Source: an uncultured Oscillospiraceae bacterium (GTDB lineage Bacteria; Bacillota; Clostridia; Oscillospirales; Oscillospiraceae). From it: a stretch of DNA of 58,978 nucleotides. The stretch is taken from NCBI GenBank assembly GCA_934597175.1, contig CAKTQR010000013.1, positions 1 through 58,978 of the forward strand. Direction: 5' to 3'. The translations under genes and the position numbers were made by a program. The first letter of the stretch is position 1; each line of letters opens with the position of its first letter. The notes under the pieces were generated by a model, which did not search any database, had not been told where the DNA came from, and worked only from the letters and a program-made list of their open reading frames with translations. Positions 51,944 to 58,978 of this stretch are shown in pieces.

Positions 51944-53091
51944 CTGCGTGTAATGCGGAAGGTCGCCTCGACCATCGCTATCATAAGAACGATGAAAACG
52001 AGCAAATACAGCGGCATGACGGAGAACGAGACGGCATTGCCCAAAAGCCCGAACAGCGGCGGGATAAAGGTCGTGCCGAGATAGGCGCTCGCCATTTGTA
52101 TGCCGATTATCGCCCCCGAGTTCTCTGCGCCGAAATTTGCCGGTGTCGAGTGGATGATGCAGGGGTAAATGGGTGCGCAGCCGAAGCCGATGACGAGGAA
52201 GGCAGCAAATGCGACGGTATATGATTGCGTGGGGATAAATAGAGCCGCAATGCCGCAGGTGAGCACCCCCGTACCGAGGCGTATCATATTGCGGTCGCCG
52301 AGCTTGTCGGTAACGAAGCCGCTCAGGAATCTGCCTGCGGTGATACCGATGTAGAAAAGCGCCGCAAAGCCGGCTGCCCGGTCGGCGGTGATGCCCTTGA
52401 CCTCTACAAAATAGGTGCTCGCCCACTGCATGGCGGTCGCCTCTGCGGCGCAGTAGGCGAAAAATCCGAGCAGCAGATACGGCACGCCCTTGATCTTCAG
52501 CGCACTGAGCAGGCCGAGGCTCTTCCCCGCCGTTTCGGCGCTTGACTTGTTGACCCTCCACACGGGCAGCGTGACAAGAAGCAGCAGGGCGATGCCGAGC
52601 TGGATAAAGCCCACGATGCGGTAGCCGCCGCTCCATGTTCCGTTTGCCAGCGCATAGCTCATGATAAAGGGGCTGACGATAGTGCCGACGCCCCAGAAAC
52701 AGTGCAGCCAGCTCATGTGCTTTGCCTTGTAGTGCAGTGCGATGTAGTTGTTGAGCGCAGCGTCGATAGCTCCCGCTCCCAGTCCGTAGGGCACGGCAAA
52801 GACGATGAGCATCCAAAAGCTCTTTGAAACCGAAAAGCCTAGCAATGCGATGACCGTGAGGAAAACGCTTGCGACCGTGACGATGCCCGTTCCGAATTTT
52901 CGGGTCAACCTGTCGGACAGCAGGCTTGAAACTATCGTGCCGCCGGAGATGACCATCAACACGATGCCCATGAACGACACCGGAACATTGAGCTCGGCGT
53001 GCATGACCGGCCAGCCCGAGCCCAAAAGCGAGTCGGGCAGCCCGAGACTTATAAAGGCGATATAGATAAGCGCAAGCAAAAGCGAATACAT
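51940..53091 (-). CDS. MFS transporter (FucP/sugar-type)
   Basis: A 383-residue membrane protein with 12 predicted spans. The N-terminus (AFISLGLPDSLLGSGWPVM) and the internal AGRFLSGFVTDKLGDRNMIR are typical of the compact sugar-type/FucP-like MFS branch of Clostridia. Substrate unknown. GGAGGTGAGCCG precedes the ATG. Divergent from the TetR gene, with about 170 bp between, so TetR control is possible but no operator overlaps its own promoter. Confidence 0.9.
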   Translation of the reverse strand: MYSLLLALIYIAFISLGLPDSLLGSGWPVMHAELNVPVSFMGIVLMVISGGTIVSSLLSDRLTRKFGTGIVTVASVFLTVIALLGFSVSKSFWMLIVFAVPYGLGAGAIDAALNNYIALHYKAKHMSWLHCFWGVGTIVSPFIMSYALANGTWSGGYRIVGFIQLGIALLLLVTLPVWRVNKSSAETAGKSLGLLSALKIKGVPYLLLGFFAYCAAEATAMQWASTYFVEVKGITADRAAGFAALFYIGITAGRFLSGFVTDKLGDRNMIRLGTGVLTCGIAALFIPTQSYTVAFAAFLVIGFGCAPIYPCIIHSTPANFGAENSGAIIGIQMASAYLGTTFIPPLFGLLGNAVSFSVMPLYLLVFIVLMIAMVEATFRITRS

Positions 53092-53125
53092 CGGCTCACC
53101 TCCGGCATGAGATTTCTTTGCCTAT

Positions 53126-53154
53126 ATTATAGCTGCCGGGAGCAAAAATGCAAA
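53126..53154 (-). promoter_or_regulatory. Promoter of the MFS gene
   Basis: Minus strand TTTGCA (53154-53149), 17 nt, TATAAT (53131-53126). Confidence 0.65.
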
Positions 53155-53190
53155 AGGGGAAAATAATGTGAAAAAATTAATTATTTGTTC

Positions 53191-53219
53191 TTGCGAAAAA
53201 GCTGAATCAAGTGTATAAT
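53191..53219 (+). promoter_or_regulatory. Promoter of the TetR gene
   Basis: TTGCGA (53191-53196), 17 nt, TATAAT (53214-53219). The operator follows 5 bp downstream, covering the predicted start. Confidence 0.8.
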
Positions 53220-53224
53220 GCTGT

Positions 53225-53243
53225 ATGTCAGTTGATATGACAT
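53225..53243. promoter_or_regulatory. TetR operator 1
   Basis: ATGTCA-N7-TGACAT, a perfect palindrome at the start site of the TetR gene. The same arms and spacing recur at 53951-53969. Confidence 0.85.
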
Positions 53244-53262
53244 TTTTGTTTGGGGTTAACAC

Positions 53263-53898
53263 ATGTCTCTTGAAGAAGTCCGAGCTAAGAACATTCAGCT
53301 CGTTTCCGAAAAAGCGCTTGACTGCTTTATAAAAAACGGCATCGCAAATACCAAGGTGGCGGATATCGCCAGGGCGGCGCAGCTCACGGAGCGCTCGGTC
53401 TACCGGTATTTTGCGGCAAAGAGCGATATCGTCATCGCTGCCGCCTTCTGCTACTGGAATCGCACGAAGGAGCATATAAGCCGTGAGCTCAGCATGCACG
53501 ACTATGAAAAGCTCAGCGGCATAGAGCAGATATCCATCATCCTCAACAGCTATGCAAACACTTTGTTTATCGACCCCGAGGGCATAAGATTTTCGCTCGA
53601 TGCCGAGGTCGCTCTGTACAGCGCCGGGAAAAACGAAAAGGTGATTAACCGCCCGCCCGAGCGCTTTGAGGAGCACTCCGGCCCGCTTTCAGTTGCGATT
53701 GAAAAGGGTCTCAAGGACGGGACGGTCGACCCGAAGGCGGATATAAGGCAGCTTTACTACAATGCATACGACTCTATCCTCGGCATGATGCAGCGCCTGA
53801 CCGTCGGCGTGCCGAGTGCAAACGAGATAGATGCGCACCTGCGTCTGCGTGCCATGTGCGACATGTTCACGCAGCAGTTTGCGGCAAAAGATTTGTAA
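53263..53898 (+). CDS. TetR-family transcriptional regulator
   Basis: A 211-residue TetR protein. The N-terminal HTH (about 12-55) reads ALDCFIKNGIANTKVADIAR followed by AAQLTERSVYRYFAAKSDIV; the C-terminal part is a helical ligand domain. It sits between an MFS gene and a flavoenzyme gene, and carries the same operator at its own promoter and at the flavoenzyme promoter. I infer an autorepressor that de-represses the enzyme when its substrate or a related compound binds. GGGGTT precedes the ATG. Confidence 0.93.
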   Translation: MSLEEVRAKNIQLVSEKALDCFIKNGIANTKVADIARAAQLTERSVYRYFAAKSDIVIAAAFCYWNRTKEHISRELSMHDYEKLSGIEQISIILNSYANTLFIDPEGIRFSLDAEVALYSAGKNEKVINRPPERFEEHSGPLSVAIEKGLKDGTVDPKADIRQLYYNAYDSILGMMQRLTVGVPSANEIDAHLRLRAMCDMFTQQFAAKDL

Positions 53899-53916
53899 AC
53901 AACGGGTTTTCGGAGC

Positions 53917-53945
53917 TTGCGCAGGCAGCTCTGCCGTTTAATAAT
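53917..53945 (+). promoter_or_regulatory. Promoter of flavoenzyme paralog 2
   Basis: TTGCGC (53917-53922), 17 nt, AATAAT (53940-53945). The TetR operator begins 5 bp after it. Confidence 0.6.
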
Positions 53946-53950
53946 CATAA

Positions 53951-53969
53951 ATGTCATACAAACTGACAT
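53951..53969. promoter_or_regulatory. TetR operator 2
   Basis: ATGTCA (53951-53956), N7, TGACAT (53964-53969); the palindrome extends one or two bases (AA/TT) outward. Its position over the start of the flavoenzyme transcript predicts repression. Confidence 0.85.
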
Positions 53970-54006
53970 TTACGGTGTAATGGTCAAACAAAGGAAGGAG
54001 CAAAAC

Positions 54007-56079
54007 ATGAATCAAAAGTACAATGCCCTGTTCACGCCCTGGAAGATCGGCAATGTGGAGATACCCAACCGCATCGTCCAGTGCTCGATGGGCGGCACAT
54101 CTCTGTTCGGCTGGATGGAGCCGAGCCACCTCGACAAGGAGGCCGCATATTTCCTGCTCAACCGTGCGCAGGACGGCGTTGGTCTCATCCTGCCCGGCAT
54201 GCAGTGCATCAAGGACCCCATTCTCGGCCGCTGGCTGTATCAGAACGACAAGATGTTCAAGGATCTTGAAGTTTACATGAAGGAATTCCACAAGACAGGC
54301 TCGAAGCTGTTTATCCAGCTTGCCGCCGGTATGGGCCGCTCCATGGCTATCACGAAGCCCATGGTAATGCTGCTTAAGAATCCGCTGCTCGGCAAGATCG
54401 CAAGCCCGATAGCGGACCTTGACTACATAACCGCTTCCGCTTCTGCGACCCCCAACCGCTGGTACGAGGAGATCAAGTCCCGCCCGATGACCATACAGGA
54501 GATTCACGACCAGGTCGACGCATTTGCAAAGACCGCAAAGAAGCTCATGGATGCCGGTGTCGACGGCGTTGAGATCCACGCAGTCCACGAGGGTTATCTG
54601 CTCGACCAGTTCACCATTTCCAACATGAACTACCGTACCGATGAGTACGGCGGCAGCTTCGAGAATCGCTACCGCTTCCCCGTTGAGATAGTTCAGGCGA
54701 TAAAGGCCGCCTGCGGCAATGACTTCCCCGTTTCGCTGCGCTACTCCGTCGTCTCCAAGACCAAGGACTGGGGCAAGGGCGCAATGCCTTACGAGACCGA
54801 CTTCAAGGAGTTCGGCCGTGATATGGAGGAATCCGAGAGAGCCATCAAGTACCTTTCCGACGCAGGCTACGATATGTTCAACTGCGATAACGGCACTTAC
54901 GACGCATGGTACTGGGCACATCCGCCTCAGTACATGCCCGACAACTGCAACCTCGAATATGTTGAGCACATCAAGAAGTTCACCGACAAGCCCGTCGTCT
55001 GCGCAGGCCGCATGGATCCTGTCAAGGCCGCCGAGGAGATCGAGGCAGGCAAGCTCGACGCAGTCGCCATCGCACGCCAGAATCTCGTCGACCACGACTG
55101 GATTCACAAGATCAAGGAAGGCCGTGAAGACGAGATCAAGCCCTGCATCCGCTGCCACAACGGCTGCTTCAACATGGCAAAGTACGCCGGCACTCCGAAT
55201 GTGCAGCATCTGGGCGACTCGCTGCATCTTGCACGCTGCGCCCTGAATCCCACGACCATGCAGCATAACCGCTACAAGATAGTGCCCACAAAGAGCCCCA
55301 AGAAGGTCGCCATCATCGGCGGCGGCATCGGCGGCATGGAGTGCGCTCTCGTGCTCAAGCAGCGTGGACACATCCCCACCATCTTCGAAAAGAGCGGCGA
55401 GCTCGGTGGTCTGTTCCTCACCGCATCGGCAATGACCTTTAAAGAGAATGACAAGGAGCTCATCCGCTGGTATCTCAACGAGATAGAAAAGGAAGGTATC
55501 GATGTTCGCCTCAACACCGAGGTAAACGATCTGGGCACTCTGCACGGCTTTGACGAGATAATCGTCGCAAGCGGCTCTGTCCCCAGGACCATGCCGTCCA
55601 TCAAGGGCTTCGACAAGGCCCTCACCTTCACTCAGGTGCTCAAGGACAAGGTCGATGTCGGCGATAAGGTCCTGTTTATCGGCGGCGGTCAATCCTCCTG
55701 CGAGGCGGCATACGACATGCTGCTCAACTACGGCAAGCACCCGATAATCGTCGAGTACGCAGGCGACCTCGTCGCCGCTCAGGCTACCTGCCTTGCAAAC
55801 ACCTCGTACCTGCGTGATGCGATGGAGTACCACAAAGTGCCCGTTTACCTGCACTCCACCGTCACCGAGATAACCGACAAGGGCTGCACCGTCAAGAATG
55901 TTCAGACGGGCGAAACGACCTTCGTCGAGTGTGACAGCGTCGTCAACGGCATCGGCTTTGTTCCCACCCCCGTCGGCGGCAAGGACAACAAGAAGGCCTA
56001 CCGTGTCGGCGACTGTGTCGCCATCGGCAACCTGCGCACCGTCATCTGGCGTGCATGGGCCGTTTGCATGAAGATATAG
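54007..56079 (+). CDS. FMN/FAD/4Fe-4S enoate-reductase-type flavoenzyme (OYE family), paralog 2
   Basis: A 690-residue enzyme closely related to the one at 44013: same OYE barrel (HAVHEGYLLDQF, YGGSFENRYRFPVE), cluster motif CIRCHNGCF, FAD motif VAIIGGGIGGMECALVLKQR and NAD(P)H motif FIGGGQSSCEAAYD. It should reduce a C=C bond next to a carbonyl or carboxyl group, with substrate unknown. The ATG at 54007 follows AAGGAAGGAG; the frame extends upstream to 53917 but through the promoter and operator. It is preceded by a TetR gene and an operator, unlike paralog 1, so the two are probably induced differently. Confidence 0.95.
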   Translation: MNQKYNALFTPWKIGNVEIPNRIVQCSMGGTSLFGWMEPSHLDKEAAYFLLNRAQDGVGLILPGMQCIKDPILGRWLYQNDKMFKDLEVYMKEFHKTGSKLFIQLAAGMGRSMAITKPMVMLLKNPLLGKIASPIADLDYITASASATPNRWYEEIKSRPMTIQEIHDQVDAFAKTAKKLMDAGVDGVEIHAVHEGYLLDQFTISNMNYRTDEYGGSFENRYRFPVEIVQAIKAACGNDFPVSLRYSVVSKTKDWGKGAMPYETDFKEFGRDMEESERAIKYLSDAGYDMFNCDNGTYDAWYWAHPPQYMPDNCNLEYVEHIKKFTDKPVVCAGRMDPVKAAEEIEAGKLDAVAIARQNLVDHDWIHKIKEGREDEIKPCIRCHNGCFNMAKYAGTPNVQHLGDSLHLARCALNPTTMQHNRYKIVPTKSPKKVAIIGGGIGGMECALVLKQRGHIPTIFEKSGELGGLFLTASAMTFKENDKELIRWYLNEIEKEGIDVRLNTEVNDLGTLHGFDEIIVASGSVPRTMPSIKGFDKALTFTQVLKDKVDVGDKVLFIGGGQSSCEAAYDMLLNYGKHPIIVEYAGDLVAAQATCLANTSYLRDAMEYHKVPVYLHSTVTEITDKGCTVKNVQTGETTFVECDSVVNGIGFVPTPVGGKDNKKAYRVGDCVAIGNLRTVIWRAWAVCMKI

Positions 56080-56090
56080 TTTAAACCGAA

Positions 56091-56122
56091 AAAGCCTGTG
56101 GTCATGCGTGACCACAGGCTTT
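56091..56122 (+). terminator. Terminator of flavoenzyme paralog 2
   Basis: AAAGCCTGTGGTCA (56091-56104), loop TGCG, TGACCACAGGCTTT (56109-56122). Confidence 0.9.
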
Positions 56123-56148
56123 GTTCATTAATGAATGACGAATAATAC

Positions 56149-56190
56149 AAGCGAAAAATCCTGTCGGTAGTACGACAGGATTTTTCGCTT
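56149..56190 (-). terminator. Terminator of the tRNA-Ser gene
   Basis: AAGCGAAAAATCCTGTCG (56149-56166), 6-nt loop, and its full complement ending at 56190, where it meets the encoded CCA of the tRNA. The 18-bp stem is symmetric and A/T rich at the base. Confidence 0.85.
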
Positions 56191-56282
56191 GGCGGAGAAG
56201 GAGGGATTCGAACCCTCGATACCCTTATGGGGTATACACGATTTCCAATCGTGCGCGCTCGGCCGGACTACGCGACTTCTCC
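56190..56282 (-). tRNA. tRNA-Ser (anticodon GGA)
   Basis: A 93-nt type II tRNA on the minus strand. Acceptor stem GGAGAAG/CTTCTCC, discriminator G and an encoded CCA. Anticodon arm CACGA-TTGGAAA-TCGTG gives GGA, which reads UCC/UCU. Long variable arm TACCC-CATAA-GGGTA, as expected for serine. T arm GAGGG-TTCGAAT-CCCTC. Confidence 0.97.
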
Positions 56283-56323
56283 GAGTAAAATAATATGCAA
56301 TTTGCCGACTAATCAGCTTGCAT

Positions 56324-56352
56324 ATTATAATTCAGTTTTCGTGTAAAGTCAA
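56324..56352 (-). promoter_or_regulatory. Promoter of tRNA-Ser
   Basis: Minus strand TTGACT (56352-56347), 17 nt, TATAAT (56329-56324). Between it and the tRNA an 11-bp inverted repeat (ATAATATGCAA at 56290-56300, TTGCATATTAT at 56318-56328) overlaps the -10. Confidence 0.8.
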
Positions 56353-56379
56353 GCTTTATTTTCAGTAAGTTGACTTAGA

Positions 56380-56595
56380 GCCGACCCCTATCGTCTGTCG
56401 GTGTGCCCTTTCGGTACTTTTCGCCTTTTTTTCGTCTTGCCGGGCACAAAGCCCGACCGCACCAAAAGAAAGCCGAAAATCCCTCGAAAAACACTACTGA
56501 CAGATGCTGCGCAGTTTTGCCGGGAAGGGCGCTGACGCAGTATGAGCAGAGATCTGCCCGTCAAAATCGACAGTGTTCAGCTCCCGTCAACTTAT
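56380..56595. repeat. Dispersed 216-bp intergenic repeat, copy 2
   Basis: Aligns end to end with 26520-26736 with scattered substitutions. Same orientation, hairpin CCGGGCACAAAGCCCG, and inverted arms CTGTCGGTGT/ACACTACTGACAG. It lies between tRNA-Ser and a membrane protein gene, and its right 35 bp are read as the 3' end of that gene. Confidence 0.85.
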
Positions 56596-57214
56596 CGACC
56601 AACACTATCACTATCGTTACCGCGACGATGATGCCCAAAATGACGATGGCGCAGTTGCGGAAGAACTCCTCGGGCATGATCCTGATAATGGGGTCGACAT
56701 TTGCGTACCGCACCCAATTGTCCTTGCCGGGGAAAAACAGGGTGTGGAAAACGGTGAATGCCTTGTCAAAATTCGTCGCTGCGGCAGTGCCGACGATGAG
56801 CAGCACAGCCGAAAGTCCCGTTGCGCCCCAGAACGCAGGGCCACGGTTTAAAAACCTGTGCAGCTTATGCTTTCGGGCGTACACTATGACCGCCGCAAGC
56901 ACCGCCATCGATGCCACAAAAAGCCAGTAGTCGAGCAAAAACAGCTGGCGGCAGTCCTTAAAATGGTCCGCACCCTCGGCGGAAAACGGCAGTATGCCGG
57001 TTGAAAACTCGTCAGTCACACCGGTGCAGTAGTCGAGCACCTCGTCGTAGGCGTCGATTATCTCCTCCTGCGTCATGCCGCTTTTCTCCGGCAGGTCAAG
57101 CGGTGTGATGTGGGCATAGTACAGTGGGCGCACAAGCGTCGGCACGGCGACCGCTCCCGTGAGCAGCGCAAGGGCGACCGCAATTGCGGTCACAACGGAA
57201 AGCAGTTTCTTCAA
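56561..57214 (-). CDS. TIGR01906-type (DUF1461) integral membrane protein
   Basis: A 217-residue membrane protein. Four to five hydrophobic spans with an external loop, and the pattern VLDYCTGVTDEFSTGILPFS followed by EGADHFKDCRQLF that marks the TIGR01906 family of unknown function. I choose TTG at 57214 because AAGGAG lies 6 nt upstream; the ATG at 57268 has no ribosome binding site. A TATAAT just upstream (57285-57280, minus strand) could be its -10. The last codons (TGAEHCRF) come from the dispersed repeat. Confidence 0.8.
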   Translation of the reverse strand: MKKLLSVVTAIAVALALLTGAVAVPTLVRPLYYAHITPLDLPEKSGMTQEEIIDAYDEVLDYCTGVTDEFSTGILPFSAEGADHFKDCRQLFLLDYWLFVASMAVLAAVIVYARKHKLHRFLNRGPAFWGATGLSAVLLIVGTAAATNFDKAFTVFHTLFFPGKDNWVRYANVDPIIRIMPEEFFRNCAIVILGIIVAVTIVIVLVDKLTGAEHCRF

Positions 57215-57305
57215 GATAAGCTCCTTATCGGTCGTATGTGTAGAATTTGCTACTGTTTTGGTTGGCATTTGATGATAAGATTATAGCGAAATGAGGTTGA
57301 TTTTT

Positions 57306-58070
57306 ATGTCGTATAACGAAGCTGCGTGCTGCTTTGACGCCTCCATGTACACGGGCACACCGGACACTGCGCCCTGTGCACAGAATCTTGACACGAAAAG
57401 CATCATAGCGGGGCTTGATAAGCTTTTATTCTCCGGTGACGATACCGCTGCGGGCGAATATCTCGACCGCTGGTGCAAGACGGCGCAGGAGGTCGGCGAC
57501 TGGCGAGCCGAGCTTACGCTGCAAAGCGAGCTCATGGGCTTTCACCGCCGCACGAGCGATGAAAACGCCGCCATGACTGCGGTGGAGCGTGGGCTGGAGC
57601 TTATTCGGGTGCACCGCTTGGGCTCGACCGTCTCGGGTGCAACGATAATTCTAAACGCCGCCACCACGCTCAAGGCCTACGGCATGGCGGAGCGGTCGAT
57701 ACCCATGTTCGTGCAGGCGTGCCGGGTGTATTCGCAGACGCTAGACCCGCTGGACTACCGCTTCGGCGGGCTGTACAACAACATGGCGCTGTCGTATGCG
57801 GACATTGGCGAGTATGACACCGCCGAGGGCTGCTACAAAAAGGCGCTGGGCGTTATCGCCCACTGCGACACGCCGCAGAACGAGCTTGCCGTGACCTACT
57901 GCAACCTCGCCGAGCTCTACGAGCGCATGGGGCGTGAGGCGGACATCGCAAAGGCGCTCAAGCTGGCGCTTGACAATCTGCGCTCCCCCGCTCTGCCGCA
58001 CGACGGCTATTATGATTTCACCGTCTCGAAGTGTCTGCCGACCTTTGAGCATTTTGGGTACAAGCTATGA
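57306..58070 (+). CDS. TPR-repeat protein
   Basis: A 254-residue helical protein with tetratricopeptide repeats in the second half (GLYNNMALSYADIGEYDTAE followed by GCYKKALGV, then AVTYCNLAELYERMGREADI). It starts with a cysteine-containing segment (AACCFDASMY). No catalytic motif. The ATG at 57306 is preceded by GAGGTTGA. Its stop overlaps the ATG of a DUF4037 gene (ATGA), so the two proteins are made together and may form a complex. Confidence 0.85.
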   Translation: MSYNEAACCFDASMYTGTPDTAPCAQNLDTKSIIAGLDKLLFSGDDTAAGEYLDRWCKTAQEVGDWRAELTLQSELMGFHRRTSDENAAMTAVERGLELIRVHRLGSTVSGATIILNAATTLKAYGMAERSIPMFVQACRVYSQTLDPLDYRFGGLYNNMALSYADIGEYDTAEGCYKKALGVIAHCDTPQNELAVTYCNLAELYERMGREADIAKALKLALDNLRSPALPHDGYYDFTVSKCLPTFEHFGYKL

Positions 58071-58978
58071 ACGGACTTACGGAAGCAAAAAAACTTTACA
58101 CCGAGCGTGGCGCTCAGCTGCTGCACGACCGCTTCCCCGAGTACGAGGGGCGCATCGCCGTCGGGCTCGTGGGCCGTGGCTCGCAGTGCTTTGGCTATGA
58201 CGACATTATCTCACGAGATCACGATTTTGCCAAGGGCTTTTGCCTGTTTTTGACCGATGAGGACGACGCTGCGATCGGCGTGGCGCTCAGCCGTGCCTAC
58301 CGTGAGCTCGTCGGCGCTGACGAATCGGAGCGCTCCGCCCTCGGCTCGTCGGGCACGGGCGTTATGCGCATAAGCGATTTTTACCGGCAGACCATCGGCC
58401 TTGCCGATGCGCCAAGTGCTTGGCAGGACTGGCTGTACACACCGTCGACGGCGTTTGCCGAGGCGGTGAACGGCGAGGTATTCCGTGACGACTTGGGTGA
58501 GTTCAGCCGCATCCGGAATGTAATTGCAAGCGGCATGCCAGAGGATGTGCGGCGCAAAAAGCTTGCCGCACGGCTCATTTTCATGGCGCAGTCGGGGCAG
58601 TACAACTACTCCCGCTGCCTTGGGCATAACGAGCCGGGCGCTGCGATGCTTGCGCTGAGCGAATTTGTGAAAAACGCCGCCGAGTGCGTGTTTTTGTTAA
58701 ACCGCCGTCATGCGCCGTACTATAAATGGCTGCTGAGGGCGCTCAGGGAGCTTCCGAAGCTCGGCAGCCTCGCCGATGCGCTGGAGTTTCTGCTGACCGC
58801 CGAGAACACCGACGACGGCGCAAGGCTCAAGGCCGAGGTCGTCGAGGATATATGCGCACAAGTCGTTGCCGAGCTGCGTGCGCAGAAACTCACCTGCGGC
58901 AGCTGGGATTACCTAGAACCGCATGCATTTGATGTTCAAAGTCACATAGAAAACCGAGAAATTCGCTCGCTCCACATC
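58067..58978 (+). CDS. DUF4037 nucleotidyltransferase-like protein (truncated by the window end)
   Basis: 304 codons open to the window end, without a stop. The early segment GLVGRGSQCFGYDDIISRDH then DF matches DUF4037: a GS motif followed by a D-H-D pair, as in the nucleotidyltransferase (pol beta/MNT) superfamily. It then continues as a long helical region. These proteins are thought to be NTases with unknown substrate. Coupled to the TPR gene. Confidence 0.88.
   Translation, partial: MNGLTEAKKLYTERGAQLLHDRFPEYEGRIAVGLVGRGSQCFGYDDIISRDHDFAKGFCLFLTDEDDAAIGVALSRAYRELVGADESERSALGSSGTGVMRISDFYRQTIGLADAPSAWQDWLYTPSTAFAEAVNGEVFRDDLGEFSRIRNVIASGMPEDVRRKKLAARLIFMAQSGQYNYSRCLGHNEPGAAMLALSEFVKNAAECVFLLNRRHAPYYKWLLRALRELPKLGSLADALEFLLTAENTDDGARLKAEVVEDICAQVVAELRAQKLTCGSWDYLEPHAFDVQSHIENREIRSLHI

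Overview
The window looks like a chromosomal segment of a Gram-positive gut-type Clostridia bacterium, most likely in or near the Oscillospiraceae/Ruminococcaceae. The evidence is a moderately high G+C content with AT-rich intergenic promoters of the TTGACA-N17-TATAAT type (many with an extended TGn), strong AGGAGG ribosome binding sites, a ComM/CinA/ThiI/MgsA/DnaD/DnaI/YlmH/RsmE gene set, a YaaH-like LysM-GH18 protein (suggesting a spore former), a Bce-type two-component/ABC module, and large flavin/Fe-S enoate-reductase-type enzymes typical of anaerobes. I see no phage, transposase, rRNA operon or CRISPR array. No species-level call is possible from the sequence alone.

Layout, left to right. 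1-828: non-coding, two copies of a hairpin-rich repeat, leading into a LysR regulator. 1.7-5.1 kb: clpB led by a ribbon-helix-helix protein from one sigma-A promoter. 5.1-9.2 kb: a three-gene overlapping operon DUF362 > TetM-like GTPase fused to a Rae1/YacP-like NYN nuclease > YlmH S4 protein. 9.3-11.7 kb: alpha/beta hydrolase and MFS transporter, possibly leaderless. 11.8-13.0 kb: ECF sigma factor and zinc-ribbon anti-sigma factor. 13.1-17.0 kb: a lipid operon (PgsA-type synthase, CrtO-like acyltransferase, a fused diacylglycerol glycosyltransferase/diacylglycerol kinase, HAD phosphatase). 17.2-25.9 kb: FAD dehydrogenase, LysM-GH18, NUDIX, Na/Pi symporter, YkvA, YhhN, CinA, ThiI.

26.0-26.75 kb holds a roughly 300-nt structured non-coding RNA gene with its own promoter and terminator, followed by a dispersed 216-bp repeat whose second copy lies at 56.4 kb. 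26.8-38.2 kb: comM, aspS-hisS, mgsA, then the cell-shape cluster U32 peptidase-maf-mreC-mreD-PBP2. 38.4-41.7 kb: DnaD and DnaI-like replication initiation genes with a DUF2804 and an SCP2 gene. 42-46 kb: rsmE, two small proteins (one with tandem promoters) and the first enoate-reductase-type flavoenzyme. 46.4-51.3 kb: Bce-type ABC transporter, histidine kinase, response regulator and a TfoX-like protein. 51.4-56.1 kb: monooxygenase-like protein, DUF6440, MFS transporter, and a TetR regulator next to the second flavoenzyme; the TetR promoter and the flavoenzyme promoter carry the same 19-bp palindromic operator. 56.2-58.98 kb: tRNA-Ser(GGA), repeat, membrane protein, TPR protein and a DUF4037 nucleotidyltransferase-like gene cut by the window end.

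The strongest candidates for an undescribed system are the GTPase-nuclease fusion in an operon with YlmH (possible ribosome rescue or quality control), the glycosyltransferase-DAG kinase fusion, the structured RNA at 26.2-26.5 kb, and the RHH-ClpB pair in place of CtsR/HrcA control.
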